A stretch of DNA of 59,056 nt, taken from assembly GCA_934726455.1 (NCBI GenBank), contig CAKVDS010000009.1, forward strand, positions 1 to 59,056. The letters run 5' to 3'. Under the pieces are notes generated by a model that did not search any database, was not told the origin of the DNA, and saw only the letters and a list, made by a program, of their open reading frames with translations. The DNA comes from an uncultured Bacteroidales bacterium (GTDB lineage Bacteria > Bacteroidota > Bacteroidia > Bacteroidales > UBA932). The number at the start of each line of letters is the position of its first letter. The first letter of the stretch is position 1. The translations under genes and the position numbers were made by a program. Shown here piece after piece: positions 8,308 to 17,587 of this stretch.

Positions 8308-8909
8308 TGCTCTGCCTCCTCCTCTTCTTCGTGACGGGTCTTGACTATCTTGGATGCGGCTTTCGAGAGGTTTTCCTCATCCTCCATGTATCTCTTTATC
8401 TTGCGGATGGCTTCCTGATATCCAGGGATCTGCACTTTCTCGTAGAGATTGACTTTCTGGGTCGTCTTCTTGCGGTTGAACTCAAGAATCTGCCGTTTCT
8501 GCTCGAAGATTTCGGACTCTATGCCGATGCGCGTCAGATCTTGGAGAATCCTGATGCCGTCTGCAAACCAGGCCGGCTTGACGAAGGCGTTGAACGGGAG
8601 GATCTCGTAATGGATTTCATCGAGTTGCGGAGTCCTGACTCCGGCTACCTTGACGGTGCGCAGATCTACATCCGTGATCCGGATCAGGCCCGGCTCGAAT
8701 TCGTTCCAAAGGGCCGCTATGTCGTTGTAGCCCGCAAGCGATCTCTCAAGTTCCGCTTCGAGCCGGCGGGACTCGTTCTTGGCTGACTGTACGGCAGTAC
8801 GCAGGGCCGATTCTTTGTTTTTGAGGGTCGGCAGGGCGTTCTGGCGCACCTTGAGCTGTTTGCCCAGATTCGTCAGAGAAGTCTTGTTGTATTGGAATTT
8901 TATGGCCAC
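8304..8909 (-). CDS. atpD: V-type ATP synthase subunit D (central shaft)
   Basis: Central rotor-stalk subunit, 201 residues, predicted as two long helices at the termini (about 1-60 and 130-195) that form the coiled coil inserted into the A3B3 head. The family opening MAIKFQYNKTSLTNLGKQL and the repeated Lys/Arg/Glu-rich heptads are typical. Sits 6 nt after subunit B and overlaps subunit I by ATGA. The operon has no separate subunit F gene to complete the usual D-F shaft. Confidence 0.9.
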   Translation of the reverse strand: MAIKFQYNKTSLTNLGKQLKVRQNALPTLKNKESALRTAVQSAKNESRRLEAELERSLAGYNDIAALWNEFEPGLIRITDVDLRTVKVAGVRTPQLDEIHYEILPFNAFVKPAWFADGIRILQDLTRIGIESEIFEQKRQILEFNRKKTTQKVNLYEKVQIPGYQEAIRKIKRYMEDEENLSKAASKIVKTRHEEEEEAEQ

Positions 8910-8915
8910 AGTGCG

Positions 8916-10235
8916 TTATTTCTTCCAGTATTTGTCGATCAATGACTGCCTTATGCCTGTCTCGGCAGGCGTGAAGTACTTGGCGAATATCTCCCATGCC
9001 GTGTCGAGCATCTGCTCCACCGTGATGTTGACGTCGATGGAGAGCAGGCGCGTGGCGTACTCTTTGGCGTAGTCAAGACAGCGCAGGTCGTAGTCCGAGA
9101 GGTCGAAACCGTTTTCGAGTTTGGTCTTGGCGTTCTGGGCATCGGCGTAGAGGCGCACTCCAGCGTTCATCACCTGCGAGTGGTCCTCGCGTGTCTTCTT
9201 GCCCTGGACGAGCTGTTTCAGACGGCTGAGCGAGCGGAACGGGTCCACTATGACCTTCCCGGAATCGGAGTCCGCGCGCAGGAAGAGCTGGCCTTCGGTG
9301 ATGTATCCGGTGTTGTCCGGGATGGCGTGGGTGATGTCCCCATCGTTGAGGGTGGTCACGGCGATGATCGTTATGGACCCTCCGTCAGGCAGCTGGACCG
9401 CCTTTTCGTAGATTTTGGCGAGGTCGGAGTAGAGTGAACCAGGCATGGAGTCCTTGGACGGGATCTGATCCATACGGTTGGACACTATCGACAAGGCATC
9501 GGCATAGAGGGTCATGTCGGTGAGGAGCACAAGAACCTTCTCGTTCTTGTCGACGGCGAAGTACTCGGCTGCGGCAAGGGCCATGTCCGGTATGAGGAGG
9601 CGCTCCACAGGAGGATCCTCTGTGGTGTTGACGAAGGATACTATCCTGTCCAGGGCTCCGGCGGACTCGAACTCATGACGGAAGAAGAGATAGTCATCGT
9701 TGGAGAGTCCCATACCGCCGAGAATGATCTTGTCCACATCGGCCCTCATCGCCACGTCCGCCATGACCTTGTTGTACGGCTGGTCCGGGTCCGCGAAGAA
9801 CGGGATCTTCTGTCCGGAGACGAGAGTGTTGTTGAGGTCTATGCCCGCGATTCCGGTAGGGATCAGTTCTGATGGCTGGCGGCGTTTGTACGGGTTGACT
9901 GAAGGGCCGCCGATTTCACGGACTTCACCCTCGACCTCCGGACCGCCGTCTATAGGTTTGCCGTAGGCGTTGAAGAAACGTCCTGAGAGCTGTTCGCTGA
10001 CTTTCAGGGTCGGAGGTGCGCCGGCAAATGAGACCTCCGCATCGGTCGGGATGCCTTCAGTCCCCGCGAACACCTGAAGGGTGACGGTGTCTCCCTTGGT
10101 CTTGACTATCTGGGCGAGCCTGCCGTCCACTGTGGCCAGCTCGTCATTGCCGACTCCGTCGGCTTTGAGGGATACCGTAGCCTTGGTGATTGCGCTGAGG
10201 CGCGTGTATGTGCGTTGATATGCTTTGACTGCCAT
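8916..10235 (-). CDS. atpB: V-type ATP synthase subunit B
   Basis: Non-catalytic nucleotide-site subunit of the A3B3 head, 439 residues, close to the usual 440-460. The N-terminal beta barrel (YTRLSAITKATVSL) is followed by SGRFFNAYGKPIDGGP (about 85-100), the LIPTGIAGIDLNNTLVSGQKI region without a P-loop, and LLTDMTLYADALSIVSNRM (about 237-255). The absence of a Walker A motif separates it from subunit A. Starts 1 nt after the subunit A stop. Confidence 0.93.
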   Translation of the reverse strand: MAVKAYQRTYTRLSAITKATVSLKADGVGNDELATVDGRLAQIVKTKGDTVTLQVFAGTEGIPTDAEVSFAGAPPTLKVSEQLSGRFFNAYGKPIDGGPEVEGEVREIGGPSVNPYKRRQPSELIPTGIAGIDLNNTLVSGQKIPFFADPDQPYNKVMADVAMRADVDKIILGGMGLSNDDYLFFRHEFESAGALDRIVSFVNTTEDPPVERLLIPDMALAAAEYFAVDKNEKVLVLLTDMTLYADALSIVSNRMDQIPSKDSMPGSLYSDLAKIYEKAVQLPDGGSITIIAVTTLNDGDITHAIPDNTGYITEGQLFLRADSDSGKVIVDPFRSLSRLKQLVQGKKTREDHSQVMNAGVRLYADAQNAKTKLENGFDLSDYDLRCLDYAKEYATRLLSIDVNITVEQMLDTAWEIFAKYFTPAETGIRQSLIDKYWKK

Positions 10236-10236
10236 T

Positions 10237-11976
10237 TTATGAGAGAAGTTTGCTCAGCTGCTGCTGATATTCCTTGAACTTGTCGCTCTGGTATTCCGAG
10301 TAGTTCATCTGCCTCAGAATATTGATTATCTGCTTGAAGAAGTTGCGGCATGACTCGAAATTGTCAAAATCGAAGGTCTTGTCGCAGATGCCGAGGATCA
10401 GGTCCAGCATGTATTTCTGCCTGTCCATGGAAGATACGGCGTCGATGGCATCGAAGGCATCCTGCTGCAGGAAGGCGAAATCGATGAGTTCCGATTTCCA
10501 GAAAGACTCGTGGTAACTCATAGGTACCCCGTCGTCGCCGAGGATGTTGATCTGGTCTGCCATTTCCTTGCCCCTGCGGACTATATTCTTGGCCTTGAGG
10601 ACTTTGTCTACCCAGCCTTTCTCGATCTTGCTGTCGAGGTATGAGATGATTTCAGGGTATTCGAGGTACTTGGAGTAGGATTCGATAGGGTTTACGGCCG
10701 GGTAGCGCTTCTGGTCGGCGCGGCTCTGCTCAAGCGCGTAGAAGCATCTGGCGGCTTTCTTGGTGGATTCGGTCACAGGCTCCTTGAGGTTGCCTCCGGC
10801 AGGGGAGACAGTGCCTATGAATGTGATCGCCCCGGTCTTTCCGTTGCCGAGCCTGACCATGCCGGCGCGGGCGTAGAAGTTGGAGATGATGGCCGAGAGG
10901 TCAACCGGGAACGCATCGGCACCAGGGAGCTCCTCCATGCGGTTGGACATCTCCCTGAGGGCCTGGGCCCAACGTGAGGTGGAGTCTGCCAGAAGCAGGC
11001 AGCGCAGCCCCATGGCCCTGTAGTACTCGCAGATGGTCATGGCGGTGTAGACGGACGCCTCGCGGGCGGCTACAGGCATGTTGGATGTGTTGCAGATGAT
11101 GGTGGTGCGCTCCATGAGCTTCCGTCCCGTGTGAGGGTCGATGAGTTCCGGGAATTCGGTGAATATCTCGACGACCTCGTTGGCGCGCTCTCCGCAGGCC
11201 GCCATCACGATCACATCAGCTTCGCCCTGCTTGGCTATGGCGTGCTGCAGAACCGTCTTGCCGCAGCCGAACGGACCTGGGATGAAGCCTGTGCCGCCTT
11301 CGGCGATAGGGTTGAAACTGTCAATCACGCGCACTCCGGTCTCCATGATTTTCTCCGGGCGGGGCTTCTCTTCGTATGCCTTGACGGCCACTTTTACCGG
11401 CCACTTCTGGGTCATCGTCACGTCAACATCCCCGTCGGGGCCTGCGAGCGTGGCAATCACTGTGTCGACATTGTACTGTCCTGCAGGAGCCACACTTTTG
11501 ACAGTGTATTCTCCTTTGAAACTGAACGGCACCATTATCTTGTGCGGGAGCCACCCTTCCTTGACTTCGCCGAGCCATCCGGCGGCCGAGACTTTGTCTC
11601 CCGCTTTTGCGAGCGGTGTGAAATCCCAAAGTTTCTTGCGGTCCAGAGGGTCGGTGTACTCTCCACGCTTGAGGAAGACACCGGTCATGGTCGTGAGGTC
11701 GTTCTGCAGACCGTCATATACGCTGGACAGAAGTCCAGGGCCGAGGGTCGCTTCAAGCATCCTGCCCAGAAACTCGACCCTGTCTCCGTTCTTCAGGCCG
11801 CGGGTGCTTTCGAAGACCTGCACGGAAGCGTTGTCTCCGTTGACCTTGATGACCTCGGCGAGGAGCTGTGTCCCGCCCAAGTCAATATGACAGAGCTCAT
11901 TCTCCGCCACCGGTCCATCGACTTTCACCGTCACGAGGTTGGAGACGATGCCTGTCACCTTTCCTGTTGTATTCAT
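10237..11976 (-). CDS. atpA: V-type ATP synthase catalytic subunit A
   Basis: Catalytic subunit, 579 residues. Walker A GPFGCGKT at 234-241; the A-type bulge or non-homologous region lies between about 115 and 190; the conserved MAACGERANEVVE segment follows at 258-270. LLLADSTSRWAQALRE, the GADAFPVDL loop and the SPAGGNLKEPVT segment are family signatures. Hydrolyses or makes ATP at the A/B interface, driving the rotor. Its ATG overlaps the DUF2764 stop by 4 nt, so the two are probably translated together. Confidence 0.95.
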   Translation of the reverse strand: MNTTGKVTGIVSNLVTVKVDGPVAENELCHIDLGGTQLLAEVIKVNGDNASVQVFESTRGLKNGDRVEFLGRMLEATLGPGLLSSVYDGLQNDLTTMTGVFLKRGEYTDPLDRKKLWDFTPLAKAGDKVSAAGWLGEVKEGWLPHKIMVPFSFKGEYTVKSVAPAGQYNVDTVIATLAGPDGDVDVTMTQKWPVKVAVKAYEEKPRPEKIMETGVRVIDSFNPIAEGGTGFIPGPFGCGKTVLQHAIAKQGEADVIVMAACGERANEVVEIFTEFPELIDPHTGRKLMERTTIICNTSNMPVAAREASVYTAMTICEYYRAMGLRCLLLADSTSRWAQALREMSNRMEELPGADAFPVDLSAIISNFYARAGMVRLGNGKTGAITFIGTVSPAGGNLKEPVTESTKKAARCFYALEQSRADQKRYPAVNPIESYSKYLEYPEIISYLDSKIEKGWVDKVLKAKNIVRRGKEMADQINILGDDGVPMSYHESFWKSELIDFAFLQQDAFDAIDAVSSMDRQKYMLDLILGICDKTFDFDNFESCRNFFKQIINILRQMNYSEYQSDKFKEYQQQLSKLLS

Positions 11977-12584
11977 TGTATCTGTGTGTTTTTCTTGTTG
12001 TCGTATGTCGCCCGTATTTCCTTGACGAGCTTGCGGAAATATTCCTGTCCTGTCTCCGGGTCGAGCTTCTCCCAGCGCTCCACTATCTTGAGCTTGGCCG
12101 CGAAAGCGAGTATGAGACTCAAGTCGAAAAGCGACCAGAGCGTCAACTCGTCAGCTTTGCGCCACATCAGGTCGTCCAAGCCTCTTTCCCTGCGGAGAAT
12201 GCTGCCGCAGTCAAGTACGGTCCGGACCTCCTGTCTGAGCAGTTCTTCATCTTCCAAGCCGCTGTCGATCTTGATGACGTCAGTCCCTTCCGGCCGTCCG
12301 ACAGTAGAGTTGATCCAGTTGACTTTGGTGTTCCGTACCATCAGGTCATAGGTGAAGAACTCGCGGACGAAGCGGTTGCGGTGCTTCAGTGCAGCGAGGT
12401 AGAAGTCCGGCCCGAGGCTTTCCTCGTCGTATCCGGAGAGGAAAAAATCCAGAATGGAGTTGTCCCGTCCGGAGAGCTGGGAGCGGATCTCTTCCAGAAT
12501 GGCGGCAGTGTCGATGTGCCACGCCTTCGGAGAACCGTTCTGCAGCAGGGGAAGCCCGGCGATTATGTATTCGTAGTTATTCAT
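11973..12584 (-). CDS. DUF2764 protein of the V-type ATPase operon
   Basis: A 203-residue predicted all-helical soluble protein that I recognise as DUF2764, which occurs inside V-type ATPase operons of Bacteroidota; Chlamydia has an unnamed gene at the same place. No catalytic motif is seen. It overlaps subunit E by 8 nt and subunit A by 4 nt, so stoichiometric expression with the complex is likely. The operon has no gene for subunits C, F or G, and this protein stands where C would be expected, so a role as subunit C-like socket between ring and shaft is a reasonable inference, not shown by sequence identity. Confidence 0.8.
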   Translation of the reverse strand: MNNYEYIIAGLPLLQNGSPKAWHIDTAAILEEIRSQLSGRDNSILDFFLSGYDEESLGPDFYLAALKHRNRFVREFFTYDLMVRNTKVNWINSTVGRPEGTDVIKIDSGLEDEELLRQEVRTVLDCGSILRRERGLDDLMWRKADELTLWSLFDLSLILAFAAKLKIVERWEKLDPETGQEYFRKLVKEIRATYDNKKNTQIQ

Positions 12585-13191
12585 CCTGCCCGAAGAGAAT
12601 CTTCCTTGTCAGAGGACGTATGTATCCGGATATGAGTTCGCGGAAAGTCTCATCGCTCAGACTCACGTACCAGCCGCCGTCCTTCGGGCCGATTGTGAAG
12701 CCGCCTGCGAGCTTTTTGGAGAATTGTGCCTGCACCCCTTTTCCGAGGGTTTTCTCAAGTCCGTCCTTTATCCAAGGTTCAAGTTCGCTCTGGAGCGGGG
12801 CGGGGAGGACGATGGAAAGGTCGCAGCTCTCCTCGGCGTTGAACCTGTCTGCGACTGCCGCTATGATCTTCTTGATGAAGTCGGGATCTGCCAGAGCCTC
12901 GGAGACCTTGTCGGAGACAAGAGCTCCCACGAGCAGGTCTTCAATGCTTTTCTTGGCTGTCTGGAGGCTCTGTGCGGCGGCCATCCTGATGTCAGATTCG
13001 GCCTTGGACTTGAGAGAGGCGGCATCTTTTCCGGCTGTTTCCATTATCGAAGCGGCTTCGGCCTTGGCCTTGGCCACTATCTCGTCGGCTTCCTTGCGCG
13101 CCTTTGCGAGAAGGAGTTCTCCCTCCTCCTTGCCTTTCGACAGCCCCTCGTTGTAGAGCTTGTCGGTAAGTTCCTGAAGTTTGTTGGACAT
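12577..13191 (-). CDS. atpE: V-type ATP synthase subunit E (peripheral stalk)
   Basis: Peripheral stalk subunit of 204 residues. The N-terminal half is a long charged helix (KGKEEGELLLAKARKEADEI) with alanine/lysine/glutamate heptads; the C-terminal half is the globular head that binds A/B (SDETFRELISGYIRPL). The ATG at 13191 gives the family opening MSNKLQELTDKLY. A second in-frame ATG at 13212 would add seven residues (MTNNKPY) and is less likely. The partner G/H subunit is not in the operon. First gene after the promoter at 13244-13274. Confidence 0.88.
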   Translation of the reverse strand: MSNKLQELTDKLYNEGLSKGKEEGELLLAKARKEADEIVAKAKAEAASIMETAGKDAASLKSKAESDIRMAAAQSLQTAKKSIEDLLVGALVSDKVSEALADPDFIKKIIAAVADRFNAEESCDLSIVLPAPLQSELEPWIKDGLEKTLGKGVQAQFSKKLAGGFTIGPKDGGWYVSLSDETFRELISGYIRPLTRKILFGQDE

Positions 13192-13243
13192 ATAGGGTTT
13201 GTTATTAGTCAAAATGTGCTTGACCGCGAAACGCAGCCAAGCA

Positions 13244-13274
13244 CAAAGATACGCAAAAATAAAGCCAAATTCAA
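13244..13274 (-). promoter_or_regulatory. Promoter of the V-type ATPase operon
   Basis: Minus-strand TTG (13272-13274), 20-nt spacer, then TATCTTTG (13244-13251), an exact TAnnTTTG -7 box. Transcription would start near 13237, giving a leader of about 45 nt before atpE. It begins 14 nt from the end of the fimbrial operon. Confidence 0.75.
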
Positions 13275-13287
13275 CTGTGACGGGATG

Positions 13288-16200
13288 TCAGTTTACCCGG
13301 ATGTCGCGGACGCACCTGGCCTCGGACTTGCCCTTTTCGTAGGCGGTCATGTGGCCGTCATTGGTTCCGAATCCGTAACTGTAGTTTCCTGTACCGGAAT
13401 CTTTCTGTCCCTTGTCATTTTTGCCCAGGGCTCCGAATGACCAGTATGTCCTTGTCCAGACGGTTCCCGGCTTGTTGTGCTCCATATAATAGTACATTAT
13501 GGCCAGCTCCACCTGGTTGGGGAGCCGGTAGCCTTCCGGGCATGCCGGATTTCCCTTGCCGGCTGCGATGTTGTCGTCCACTAGCCTGTTGAAGGCCTGG
13601 AATCCATAGGAGGCTACCGTCCCGGTGTTGTCTTTATATACTTCAAACTTCTTGTACAGGCGGTTCTCGACTCCGCGCTCGTCCGACATCGGGAGTTCCC
13701 TTGAGGTGTAGTAACGCAGGGCGTTCCCGTTGAGGTGGGTGGCGGTGAAGATGACGTTTTCCTTTTTCCCCGCCCCGCCTCCTTCCATCTGGATGAAGTC
13801 TTCCGGCTCTTGGCCGAGGCTGTAGGTCTCATCGGAGATGCCGCCGATGCTGCCGAGGTTCCTTACGCAGCGGACCGTCGTGGCGGTGACGAATTTTGTG
13901 GGGTCGTTGAGGTTCGCCCAGCCAGGATAGGCTTCACCAGTGGAGATGCCTTCTTCGGCCCAGACCATGGTGGGGTTGTTGCTGTTGCTGCCGTATCTGG
14001 TGCTGGATATCACATGCTGCTGCCAGTCGGCGAGGACGTCGGACTGCTGCTGCTCCGGTGTCTTGTTGTACAGCTGGACATCGCTGGAGAGCAGTCCGTT
14101 GCCTATGTACATTCCGACAAGCTGGCGGATGGAGGCCATGTACCAGCGGACTTCATTGCGGTCGATTATGCCGTTGCCGTTGTTGTCGCGGTTGCGCGAC
14201 ATGCAGGCGTAGCGCAGGTAGGCGTAGTCATCTTTGAGGACAGGGGTGGAGTTGTCAACCTCCTGGTCGAGGTATGTCGTCCATTTCTCTCCGGTCTTGA
14301 ATGTCTTGCCGTCCGGCTCCACGAGTCCCCACTCCTTGGCGGTGTTGAGAAGTCCGTTGGAGCCGCTGCCGTTGCCCCGGTTCTCCTGGTCCCGCGTGGA
14401 CCAGTACTTCCATTTCCCGTCGTACTCATCAGTGCTTTCTACGCCCCAGGCTGTCTGGAGGGCCGTATATGACGGGTCTGTGTTGTAGATGCTCTTGATG
14501 GAGCGCTGTAGGATGGTGACCACTGAGCCGGTGGCGTCTGACTCGCGATCTTTGCTGGTCTCGGAGTCGCTGAGTATATGCAGTTTGCGGTCGTCCTGAT
14601 TGACGAACCTTTTCCAGAGTGTCGGGCTTGTGGCTCCGGTGAGCGGGTGAGCGTCATAATAGTATTCATCCACGAATGCGGTGAGGCAGATTTTCGGTCC
14701 GTCCGTGTCTCCCTTGTCGAAGTCGTTTGTCTGCCCGGAGTTGTGTCTGGCGACCTGCTCCTTGATGTATGACACGAGCTGGATGATGTCCATGCAGCCG
14801 TCGTTGTGGTAGCCGGCAAGTCCTTCCGTGCCGTCATCCTCCAGGTTGACTTTGGAGTCGCGCCATTCTTCGGATGTCCTGAACTCGCGTGGGGAATATT
14901 TCCTCCTCTTGTCGGAGAACCAGTTGCCGTCGGAGTCTTTTTTGTTGAGGCGGAAATGGATCCACTTGTAGTCGAGGTGGTGGAGGATGTCGATGCCGCC
15001 CCATGTCTCCGGAGAACCCTCGCTGAAAGGGGTCACGACCCTCCATGTCAGCTTGTCCGCAAGGCATTTGGCCGGGTCGGAAGTATCCCCTCCGGCAAAG
15101 AAGCTTTTGAGATGGAAAGTGATGGTCTTGGATTCGTAGTGGGAGTCGCAGCTTGCGATCTCCTCCTTGGCTATGACCACGCTGCCGCTTGCTCCCGGCT
15201 GGTTCTCCTTCACATCTGATACGTCGCTCTGGCTTGTCTCTACCTCCACGCGGATGTTGTGGACGGAGTTGACAGTCACGGTGTAGGTGTAGGAGGTGTT
15301 GCGCTCCGTGTTGAAGTTGTCGTAGCCCTTGTATGTGTCTTTACCTTCTCCCTTGTTGCCGTCGGAATTGTCGATCCCGGCTGACCAGTCTCCGAGGTGG
15401 ATGATGTACTGGACATCAGCTCCGAGCACCTGCCCTGCATCGTCACCGTCGAGCTGCATCTCCACTTCGCCCTTGACAACTACGTAGGTGGAGAAATCGT
15501 TGGCATACTCGAACAGCCGCATCTGGCGGGTCTCTTCAGTGCCGTCTACCACATAGGTGACGCTGCATTTGCCGTTGGTGCCGTCTGCGAGTTTGCTGTC
15601 GCGGCTGCGGTCCTGATAGGAGAGCGGCGTTTTCTTTGGAGTCTGCCTGTTCTCCAGCATGTAGAACGAGAATTCTGACTGGCTGCTGCTCGGGAAGTCT
15701 TCGAAATTGACGAAGTTGGTGTCGAAGAAGTTTTCAGCGTATTCCGGATAGCCGGAGACTTGGCTGTCTTTCGGCACATCAGCGGAATCGTGCCCGCATG
15801 GGAAAAGGTATGCGGTGCGCGGGACATTGACCACTTTCCATTGCGAGGCGGTGAATTTTGTGATTTTCTGTCCGTTGGCATCGGGGCGCGTGCCGGTCTT
15901 GAATATGAACCTCACCTTGGCGTCAAGGCGTTTGAGAGCCAGTTTGCCGGAAACAGAATTCCTGCCGCCTGCCGTGATTGTGACCCCGTCCATGCTTCCG
16001 CTCATGGGGAAGTAGCCGTTGCGGTTGACTATCCTCTGGTTGAGGAATACGGTGAAGTTCTTCAGGTCTTCCTCTCTGTTGATGCCGTGTGCGAGAAGAT
16101 CCGAGGAGATTTTGACCATGTCCGCATCAAGGTTTGCCACCATATAAATGCGGATGTTCTCTCCTGCCGCGATCTTTGTGCGCAATATGCCGCTTGCAGC

Positions 16201-16539
16201 TGTGGAGCCGGAAGCAGCCTTGACATACCAGCATACGCTGTCGGATGTCTTGACTTCTTCTTCTGACGAGACCTGGTTGTCCGGGCTGAAGAATGTTCCC
16301 ATGGTCTTGTTGCCGTCCGCGTCAAATGCAAAGAGATAGAAATTGTAGATGCTGTTCTCGCTGCTTTCGCTGACAGTGGCCTTGGTGCTTATCTCGATGT
16401 TGGAAGTGGAGCCGAATCTGAGTTCAAGCAGTCCTTCGCCGTCCATGCCTGATGTCCTGCCGGAGAACGGCTCCTTGACGCAGGAAGCCAGACACAGGCA
16501 GAGCGTGGCCGCCACAAATGATATGAGTCGTCTTGTCAT
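13288..16539 (-). CDS. Large fimbrial-operon lipoprotein (DUF4906-like), putative tip adhesin
   Basis: A 1083-residue lipoprotein (lipobox LASC after MTRRLISFVAATLCLC). The N-terminal part resembles FimB/Mfa2-type pilin domains: STKATVSE processing-type motif, then YNFYLFAFDADGN and IRIYMVANLDAD strands. The C-terminal 100 residues carry ACPEGYRLPNQVELAIMYYY and the ending ARCVRDIRVN, as in the C-type-lectin-like DUF1566/FISUMP fold. The ATG at 16539 overlaps the preceding stop (TGATG); a start 36 nt upstream would put 12 extra residues before the signal. As last and largest gene of a type V pilus operon it is a candidate tip or adhesive subunit. The DUF4906 name is recognition from context and size. 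Confidence 0.7.
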   Translation of the reverse strand: MTRRLISFVAATLCLCLASCVKEPFSGRTSGMDGEGLLELRFGSTSNIEISTKATVSESSENSIYNFYLFAFDADGNKTMGTFFSPDNQVSSEEEVKTSDSVCWYVKAASGSTAASGILRTKIAAGENIRIYMVANLDADMVKISSDLLAHGINREEDLKNFTVFLNQRIVNRNGYFPMSGSMDGVTITAGGRNSVSGKLALKRLDAKVRFIFKTGTRPDANGQKITKFTASQWKVVNVPRTAYLFPCGHDSADVPKDSQVSGYPEYAENFFDTNFVNFEDFPSSSQSEFSFYMLENRQTPKKTPLSYQDRSRDSKLADGTNGKCSVTYVVDGTEETRQMRLFEYANDFSTYVVVKGEVEMQLDGDDAGQVLGADVQYIIHLGDWSAGIDNSDGNKGEGKDTYKGYDNFNTERNTSYTYTVTVNSVHNIRVEVETSQSDVSDVKENQPGASGSVVIAKEEIASCDSHYESKTITFHLKSFFAGGDTSDPAKCLADKLTWRVVTPFSEGSPETWGGIDILHHLDYKWIHFRLNKKDSDGNWFSDKRRKYSPREFRTSEEWRDSKVNLEDDGTEGLAGYHNDGCMDIIQLVSYIKEQVARHNSGQTNDFDKGDTDGPKICLTAFVDEYYYDAHPLTGATSPTLWKRFVNQDDRKLHILSDSETSKDRESDATGSVVTILQRSIKSIYNTDPSYTALQTAWGVESTDEYDGKWKYWSTRDQENRGNGSGSNGLLNTAKEWGLVEPDGKTFKTGEKWTTYLDQEVDNSTPVLKDDYAYLRYACMSRNRDNNGNGIIDRNEVRWYMASIRQLVGMYIGNGLLSSDVQLYNKTPEQQQSDVLADWQQHVISSTRYGSNSNNPTMVWAEEGISTGEAYPGWANLNDPTKFVTATTVRCVRNLGSIGGISDETYSLGQEPEDFIQMEGGGAGKKENVIFTATHLNGNALRYYTSRELPMSDERGVENRLYKKFEVYKDNTGTVASYGFQAFNRLVDDNIAAGKGNPACPEGYRLPNQVELAIMYYYMEHNKPGTVWTRTYWSFGALGKNDKGQKDSGTGNYSYGFGTNDGHMTAYEKGKSEARCVRDIRVN

Positions 16540-17585
16540 CAGTCGAATGTCGTTTCGTTGTCCTTCTTTTCCCATCCTTCAATGCAATACTCGAAGTCGC
16601 CCAGTTCGCGGTTGTAAAAAATGTTTACCACGATGCTGATGTGCTCATTGCGCGAGATCTGCTTGAGAGTCTGACTGTTGCCGTATTTGTCGATGTAACT
16701 TATGCTTCTGTCGCCGCGCGGAATCTCATATTCGGCCCCGGAGAAACGGCGGATGCCGTCGACCAGATTGAACTTCACCTCGGACGGCTGCACGGCACTG
16801 TTGTATATGGCTGCAAAAAGGTTGAATGTGAACCGGCCGTCCTGCTCTGAGACGGATGTCTCATACAGAAAGGTCTCGTAGACTTTGACCGGGCTGCCGT
16901 ACTCGACCTTGTAGAGTTCGTCTTCTGCCAGTTCGGGGAAGCCTGTGTCCTCTGCTCCGGCAGGTATGGAGCCGTCAGGCTGCGGAAAAAGATATCCGAG
17001 GCTCGGGTTGCTTCTGGAAAGCCCGACACCGGCGACGAACACGGCGGAGCCCGGGCCGATGCTGTTGCGTATCGTGATGCTTATCTTGCCTGCGCAGCGT
17101 TTGAGACTGGCGGAGATCGGGTTGTCACCCGGGCCGACAGAGATGGTCTTGACTACGGACAGCGGCATTCCGCCCTCGCTGAAGTCCGGAGCGGAGCCGT
17201 CCTTTATGGTGTCGAGCATTTTTCCGGTGAAGTCCGCGTCTGCTGTCTGTCCTTCCGTATAAGCGTCAAGGGCTGTAGTGTTGGCAGCCACGTATAGTGT
17301 GTAGACGCCTCTTTTGACATCCTTGAATTCAACCGTTTCGGAGTTTGTGCCCTCGTCCGGGGTCAGGAACTTGCAGTAGCGGATTTCCCCCTCGCCGTCG
17401 GCGAGCCATATCCGGAGATTGTTCATCTCGTCTCCGTCTTCTGCGCCGCTGCGGCTCATCGTGCCGGTGCGGACATTGAGCGTGACATTGCCGTATCCTT
17501 CCTGTTCATCTCCGCTCCCGACTTCTTTGGAGCAGGAGCCGAGCATGGCAGCGAGGGCTATATATATGAATGCTCTGGATTTCAT
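16539..17585 (-). CDS. FimB/Mfa2-family fimbrial anchor lipoprotein
   Basis: A 348-residue lipoprotein (LGSC lipobox, about Cys18) resembling the FimB/Mfa2 family, which anchors and limits the length of FimA/Mfa1 fimbriae at the outer membrane. Recognisable strand segments are YGNVTLNVRTG near the N-terminus, NNLRIWLADGEGEI and GVYTLYVAANT, the usual first transthyretin-like domain. A TMSRSGAED segment sits where other family members have a T-K/R-A motif. Two bases after the upstream fimbrillin stop and overlapping the downstream gene by 1 nt, so clearly one operon. Confidence 0.8.
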   Translation of the reverse strand: MKSRAFIYIALAAMLGSCSKEVGSGDEQEGYGNVTLNVRTGTMSRSGAEDGDEMNNLRIWLADGEGEIRYCKFLTPDEGTNSETVEFKDVKRGVYTLYVAANTTALDAYTEGQTADADFTGKMLDTIKDGSAPDFSEGGMPLSVVKTISVGPGDNPISASLKRCAGKISITIRNSIGPGSAVFVAGVGLSRSNPSLGYLFPQPDGSIPAGAEDTGFPELAEDELYKVEYGSPVKVYETFLYETSVSEQDGRFTFNLFAAIYNSAVQPSEVKFNLVDGIRRFSGAEYEIPRGDRSISYIDKYGNSQTLKQISRNEHISIVVNIFYNRELGDFEYCIEGWEKKDNETTFD

Positions 17586-17587
17586 CG

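Noticed and set aside
11131..12351. Plus-strand open frame of 406 codons
   Set aside because: Antisense to atpA and DUF2764, whose motifs are unmistakable; arises from codon bias.
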